A stretch of DNA of 64,000 bases from Megaleporinus macrocephalus. Its lineage: Eukaryota > Chordata > Actinopteri > Characiformes > Anostomidae. The translations under genes were made by a program, and so were the position numbers. Below are positions 58,540-64,000 of this stretch, in pieces. Each line of letters starts with the position of its first letter. Positions within the stretch are counted from its first letter, which is position 1. The stretch is from assembly GCA_021613375.1 (NCBI GenBank), contig CM038716.1, positions 744,001 to 808,000 on the forward strand. Direction: 5' to 3'. The notes under the pieces are model-generated. The model worked only from the letters and a program-made list of their open reading frames with translations. It was not told the origin of the DNA and made no database searches.

Positions 58540-59220
58540 TGATAAACAATGGACAGATAAAGAGGACGAGGGAAACATGTCGAAGGCGAACGACAGCTGT
58601 GCCAATGGCGAACACACAAAAGCTGAGGCAGCTTGGAAATTCGCCCAGGGATAAAAGCCGTTGTCAGAGAAATACAAACTAAATTGTCTTAAAATTGAAT
58701 TGTATTTTGACTTGGCCTCATTCAAAGAGGAATTCAAGATCTTTCCAAGCATGATCTCACAGAAATAGCTAAAGAGCTTGCCTCACATGCTACCAGAATT
58801 TAAGTGGCGCAAAGGGTTAGATGGAGGAGCGGCTTCGGATGACGAGCTGGAAACCCCAGAGAGTCATCAACTATCGAAGGAGTTCAATTAAAATTAGGAA
58901 GGAAATAACAAATATAGCGAAGACACACACAAGAGCAAATAAAAGCCGGATAGGAGGAAAACATAAGGACAGCTGAAAAGGTCTATGCCTGACTGCCATC
59001 CGCTAAGTTGGAGGGTCTGCTCTGTAAACAAATTAATGTTTAATTGGGAGCTTTCATAGTCAAGTTGAGTTAGACTTTGCTAGAGGGTATGAGAGTTGGT
59101 GGCTAAAAAAGTCCACTTCTTGCTGCTAGAGAGGGGCTCTCACATCTTGTGAGAGGCTCCACTTGACCCATAGAACGTATTGGGAGGTGCACAGGAGATG
59201 CACCCACTTTTGGAAATCTA
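58540..59220 (+). pseudogene. L1-type ORF1 fragment, plus strand
   Basis: The plus strand reads a coiled-coil-like ASFKEEFQDLSKHDLTEIAK (about 58710-58770) and ELASHATRI, resembling L1 ORF1, with stops and frame changes. It stops at a T-rich tract at 59221. It may be the 5' part of the same plus-strand L1 that resumes at 61361. The assignment rests on a short match. Confidence 0.5.
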
Positions 59221-61360
59221 TCTCTTTTTATTTATTTTTTTATTTTTAATTTTTTAAAACTTATATATTTTTTATTTGTAGACACCTAAACGGTCATGCG
59301 CACAGTAAGGGGTGATGGGGGAAGAAAAAAAAAAGAAGAAGGGGGGGCATAACAGACAAAAAAAAAACGCACATCACACACATATACAAGATCTTGGAGT
59401 CTGAGGTAGGAAGGTCCAGCATGTCAGGTACCATATCATCATCTGTCCATGTTTGCAGGGGAAAAAGTGAGCTGACAAGGAGCAAAGGATTCAGTCCACT
59501 CCATATTCTCAAAGATAACTGTTAGGAAAAAGATAACTTTTTCCTAACCCCCTTTTGAGGCATATAGAGTAAGTCAACATTTCCATGGAGTGAATATCAG
59601 TGACAATTTTAATGAAGAGATTCACAGTTGGAGGTTTCTTTCGTAGCAAGCACTTCGTAATAGCTTTCTTACAAGCAACTAAAAATATTCAATAGATAAC
59701 CATCACTCTTAGATAGGTCTTCAGAGGTTATACTAAAGTACATGTCACCTCTATATTAAACCCTGGGATCTTAGATATTAATCGCCCCATAACGTCCCAA
59801 AAAGATCTAATATTTGGGCAGTACTAAAATACATCAGCATAGTCCACCTCCATTGACCAGCACTCTCTCAATCTATGAAAAGGAATCCCAGATAGGCTCA
59901 AATCTAGGCTGTTATAAAAAACCTAATCAAACACGTCCCATGCTCATGACCACAGGTCCGAAATTGCAACCTGGGTTTCTTTTTCCCAACGAAGTCTCAC
60001 ATAATCAATAGGTTTTCTTTCTCATTAAGCAAATAGCTATATATACAATTTGCCAATTACCCCTTTATTTCCTTCACCCTCGTATGCCTCATGAATATTG
60101 AATTTATTTTCGAGAAAGGAACAGGCCTAGAGCCTTTAACCTCTTTCAAAAAAAAAAAAAAAAGAACAAACCTGTAAGTACCTGAAAAGGTCTTGATTAC
60201 CAAGTCCAAACAAGCAGCATGGATTCTGAAAACTATTAAATTCTCCCTTTGACACAATTTTGCAAATGGCAGTAATACCTTGTAAAGACCACTGTCTATA
60301 CTTTTGGTCATACAAAGCTGGTATGAAGTGTTGGTCATAAGCCAGACAACTTAGTACCTTTCTCTATGAAGCTAAAATCTATTAATCGTATCAAGACATA
60401 TTTTTAAAGATAATCCAACCCATTGATTCTGTATTTGCAATAATTCTTTAGCCTTTTCAAATGAATATTTATAATGGAATATTCAACAAAGAAAATTCAA
60501 TTTCTTTCCATTTAGCTTCATAAGTTGAATTACACCAAAGTATGAGAGGCCTTAGCCGAGCAGCAACATAATAATGTTTTAAACAAGTGCCATTCCTCCC
60601 CTCTCTCTTGGCAGCAACAAAGTGGAATATTTTACCCATGGCCTCTTTTTATTTCAAATAAACCTAGAAATTTAAGTGTCCATTCCCTAAACTGTTTGTT
60701 ACAGATATCAGTAGGAAGAGCGAAAAATAAATAAAGTAATTTGGGAAGGATTTCCATCTTAACAGCTCTTATTCTGCTGCCTATGTAGAGGGGGAGCAAG
60801 GACCATCTATCCATATCCTTATAAATTTTCCTATTGTGTAGACTAAAATTTATGGCCCATGAAGTTGACAGATCTTTTGACAGATAGACTTTTAGATATT
60901 GTATGTATGGAGAATGCCATTTAACTTATATCTGTTTACTAACTGTTGTGAGGGACTATAGTTAAATGTCAAAGCTTGTGTTTTATGAATATTAAGTACA
61001 TATCCAGAGTACTTCCCAAATGTTTTCAAAATATTCATTAGTAAAGGTAATTCTGTTCCTGGGTTTCAAAATGTTACCAAGACATATTCAGCATACAGAG
61101 AATTTTTTTATTCTATTCCCCCAATATCTATACCCTCTAACCCTTGTTCCTGTCTAATAATCTGGGCCAAAGGTTCAATATACAAATTAAAGAGACTTGC
61201 GCTGATCGGACACGCTTGTTTACATCCTTGCTGCAGGTCTGTAGAATTTGAAAGTGACCCATTGATTTTAATCATAGCAGATGGAGAGGAATATAATGTC
61301 CTCACACATTGTATAAATCTTTTACTAAATCCAAATATTTCCATTACCCTATTTTTCCAT
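59221..61360 (-). mobile_element. 5'-truncated L1-type element B, minus strand
   Basis: The minus strand starts at FGFSKRFIQCVRTLYSSP and LQQGCKQACPISASLFNLYI (61108-61344), the RT core, and continues with MDRWSLLPLYIGSRIRAVKM and PKLLYLF (60632-60814), the thumb region, then ORF2 C-terminal text. It ends at a T-rich tract (59221-59275), which on the minus strand is the poly(A)-side end. Many frame breaks are present. Confidence 0.8.
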
Positions 61361-62957
61361 TTTCCATTGTTTTCTTTCTCTTTTGACTTTTTTTCTTCTT
61401 ATTTTTTGGTTTACAAAGATCGTTTTCATGGTCTATGTTATGTTCTTCTATTGCATAGAAACGGGTACAAATCCTTGTCAGCAATAACATGAGTACTGTA
61501 AAACTGGTGTCATTGAACATAAAATAGTGACACTGATTAATGCCCCACCAGACAGTGATAAATGCTTTTTCAAATCCCTGTTTAGAATAATTGCCTCAGA
61601 ATCAGAAGGTCTTGCGATTTATATCAGAAGGCCTTGAGAATATTAAATCGTAATCTGGATTCACAAGCCTTAATAGAAAGAAATGCACATTACCAGATTA
61701 ATGAATACCATCTTGAAAGAACAAGGTTATACATATTACTCCAAGCCATATAAAACTCACTTAAGAATTGACTACACACTTATGAATAGCTGGGAACTAC
61801 ATAGGTAATAGAATGTAAAATTGGAACAGCTGATGTATCATATAACACGGTATATCTAGAAACACAACTAGGTAACAGACAATAGCAATGTAGGTATTTT
61901 AAATGACAAAACAATAATTTAATAAATTAGAATAGAAAATTATATATTATATATATAGATTTTATATATGTGTGTATATATATAAATATAAATGGACGTT
62001 GATTGCTATTACCTCATGTCTTAATAATCTTAGAAATACAACACCAGATTACTCGCCAAACACAACAAGAATTATTTATTTTATTTTTTTAACTCTCAAA
62101 ATAATATCTAAGATTCTGTTCTAAAACAGGCTTATGAGGCGGAAGCCAGGGCTACCAAGCTGCTGGCAAGACGGATATATAATCAAAAGATTGCAAATAC
62201 AATAAAAGAGATCAAGGATCCCAATTCTAGTCAGCAACTGCATAATCCACTGAAAATTGAGAATATGTTGAATGATTTTTATAAAATGTTATATACACAG
62301 CCACCTGCTTCTAGTAAGACTATGATAAGACAATTCCCCAACTTTCTTGATCTACCATCTGTTGAAGAAATACAAAATGAACAACTTATGGCTAGTCTTA
62401 TTCTTTTCACACTCAAGAAGAAATATGTGAATCTATAAATAAATCCCTAGCCAGTGACGGCTGTCTGGCAGAATGATATAGAACATTTAAAGAATAATTA
62501 ACCCCTCTTAACTGGACCCTTAAAAAAGGACAACTGCCACCATCTTGGAAGGACACAATAGTATCATTATTTCCAAAGGATCCAGAATATTGTAGCAGTT
62601 ACTGCCCTATCTAAGTTTTCAATGTATATTATAAGATTTACATCTTTATAATACCAAAAATGACTTTTGTGCCAGATTTATTAAATGAAAATCAAACAGG
62701 TTTTATTACAGGTCACCAAACACAAGAAAGTATTAGAAGAACTATTATTGACTCAGTACAAAAGACTGGGATGAGTGCTCTGTTGATGAGCCTTGATGCA
62801 GAGAAGGCTTTCGATAACGTGAATTGGGGTATTCGGCATTAATTGTTCAATTAAGTGTATCAAAACTTGATACCAAAATCCAACGGCTAGGAAAAAATAA
62901 TAATGAAAAGCTATCACAAAGGATAACTCTTAAAAGAGGTGTTTTGTCAGCCTATTT
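61361..62957 (+). mobile_element. L1-type element D, plus strand: nuclease to RT
   Basis: The plus strand reads VTLINAPPDSDKCFFKSLF (61530-61590), part of the L1 endonuclease. It then reads RRIYNQKIANTIKEIKDP (62172-62225), LNENQTGFITGHQTQESIRR (62677-62736) and LDAEKAFDNVNW (62793-62829, RT motif A). Text resembling LSQRITLKRGV.SAYFLF continues to 62957, where a poly-T tract begins. Stops and frameshifts are present. Confidence 0.8.
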
Positions 62958-64000
62958 TCTTTTTTTTGTTGTTAATATCTGTTTATTGAGAAGCATAGTA
63001 TAAATAAGGCACAACATGCTTCATCCTAGTACTGTTGATTCAGATTTTAAATTACAAAGACAGGACAACAACAATCAACAACAACACACATCCAACTCCC
63101 ACCCCCATCAAGTAGGGTAACCTGGGCACTACTCAGCACCCTCGGTCCCACAAACACCCCAAATATAATCAACACTGGGTCAGGGTTCAAATCAACCTTC
63201 AGAAAATTAGACATGCTTTTAAATATATCTTTCCAGTACTTCTCTAATTTGGGACATACAGCATAGCTATGCAACAGTGTGTCTTCTGCTACTTCACATT
63301 TATTACACATGGGAGAGAACTCAGGAAAGAAAGTATGTAACTTCGATCCACAATAATGTGACCGATGTAGGATTTTAAATTGAATTAGATGGTGTCTCGC
63401 GTTAATGGAACATGTATGTATAGCCGCAAGACTCTCTTCCCAAGTTGGACCCCCAATTCTTCTTCCCAAACTGCCTTTATTACTTCAGATGATGGAAGCC
63501 TGTGTGTTAACAAATAGTCATAACAATGACTTAATTGTGTATCTGAACTAGTGTTCATTTCCAATAGTGTTTCCAATTTATTTGGGTTTGTTGAACTGAA
63601 ATTAGTAATGTGTCTTCGCACATAATCTCTGATTTGGAGATATCTAAAGAAATTGGCATTTGGAAGACGAAATTTCCCCTTCAGTTGCTGAAAAGATGCA
63701 AAGACGCCATTGACATACAAAGCTCCAATTTTTTTGATCCCTAGATTATTCCAGCATTCAAAAGCTTTATCTAAAGTTAATGGAACAAATGATAGGTTAT
63801 TTAAAATAGGTGTTAGCAAAGATTAAAGTACTAAAGTAATGTTTAATCTGCTTCCAAATATGAATTGTATTCCTAATGATAGGATTGAAACTATAATAAG
63901 ATTTGTGAATTGAAGTGGGAGATAATTGATCCAATACTATATGGCTGACAATCTTCCCTTTCCATTTCCAACCAATCACACCTCCCTGCATTATTATTGA
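62958..64000 (-). mobile_element. L1-type element C, minus strand, 3' end in window
   Basis: A T-tract at 62958-62971 is followed by ORF2 C-terminal text on the minus strand: 63385-63819 has LTLDKAFECWNNLGIKKIG and YVRRHI, and 63047-63469 has RHHLIQFKILHRSHYCGSKL and CNKCEVAEDTLLHS (a Cys-Cys-His motif of the L1 C-terminal segment). A frameshift separates the two frames. The element continues beyond the right edge. Confidence 0.85.

Larger units (their letters stand above)
58023..64000 (+). other. git1: git1 intron 17 (partial), filled with L1 fragments
   Basis: No exon resembling the GIT1 C-terminal region was found to the end of the window. Bases 58023-58540 show no recognised element. From 58540 on, L1-type fragments lie in both orientations and are listed separately. 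Confidence 0.7.

Noticed and set aside
58540..62957. Twin-priming (5' inversion) as the explanation for the opposite L1 fragments
   Set aside because: Plus-strand RT text appears to continue past the point where the minus-strand fragment begins, which a single inverted insertion would not give. It is not fully excluded without an alignment.
58023..64000. Search for the remaining git1 exons (C-terminal FAT-like domain)
   Set aside because: No plus-strand stretch resembled the expected helical C-terminus. All readable coding text here is L1-derived.
1..64000. CRISPR arrays, operons, riboswitches, rRNA or tRNA genes
   Set aside because: None were seen. The window is vertebrate nuclear DNA and the tandem arrays are microsatellites or minisatellites.

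Overview
This window looks like teleost fish genomic DNA. Introns with GT-AG borders interrupt a vertebrate gene, dinucleotide and GATA microsatellites are long, and there is a dense mixture of transposon families typical of fish: Tc1/mariner, hAT, piggyBac, L1-type and CR1/L2-type LINEs, Ty3/gypsy and BEL/Pao. Nothing bacterial is present: no operons, CRISPR array or prokaryotic mobile element. No tRNA or rRNA gene was recognised. The species cannot be fixed from the sequence; an otophysan fish (catfish, characin or knifefish group) is my guess only.

Two host genes are supported, and they point away from each other. On the minus strand at 11706-11813 is the first coding exon of an ANKRD13-family gene, best matched to ankrd13b. 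The rest of that gene would lie beyond the left edge, so bases 1-11705 are its first intron. On the plus strand from 43883 is git1 (ARF GTPase-activating protein GIT1). Seventeen coding exons through 58022 give 606 complete codons in one open frame. The exons for the C-terminal focal-adhesion-targeting domain are missing from the window and should lie to the right of 64000. In mammals GIT1 and ANKRD13B are also divergent neighbours, so this is a conserved pair. Here the two start codons are about 32 kb apart.

The 32 kb gap and the large introns are filled with dead transposons. From left to right: a palindromic MITE (1345-1593), an RTE-like repeat and LINE tails (1964-2903), a Tc1-type MITE (3352-3635), a LINE ORF1 esterase relic (4165-4570), a C/T-rich minisatellite block (5283-7760), a broken L1 (13620-16690), a Tc1 element with long inverted repeats (17577-18330), a CR1/L2-type LINE holding a second copy of the MITE (19678-21660), a gypsy LTR/gag fragment (22199-23190), another LINE (30489-31724), a solo LTR with a perfect 5-bp target duplication (32440-32961), a BEL/Pao relic (33340-34860), a piggyBac-type element between two TTAA sites (35552-36139), a hAT transposase relic (37600-38560), and a LINE whose reverse-transcriptase active-site box is split by a 1.6-kb insertion with an 8-bp target duplication (40047-41684). 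The last git1 intron contains interleaved L1 fragments in both orientations (58540-64000).

No new biological system is evident. The most informative observations are the nested insertions, which can be read at base level; the 1.6-kb hAT-like insert with an internal exon-like duplication; the expanded but order-conserved ankrd13b-git1 interval; an overlapping upstream mini-ORF at the ankrd13b start; a glycine-rich segment in git1; and a few short minus-strand ORFs near 26-29 kb that I could not assign.
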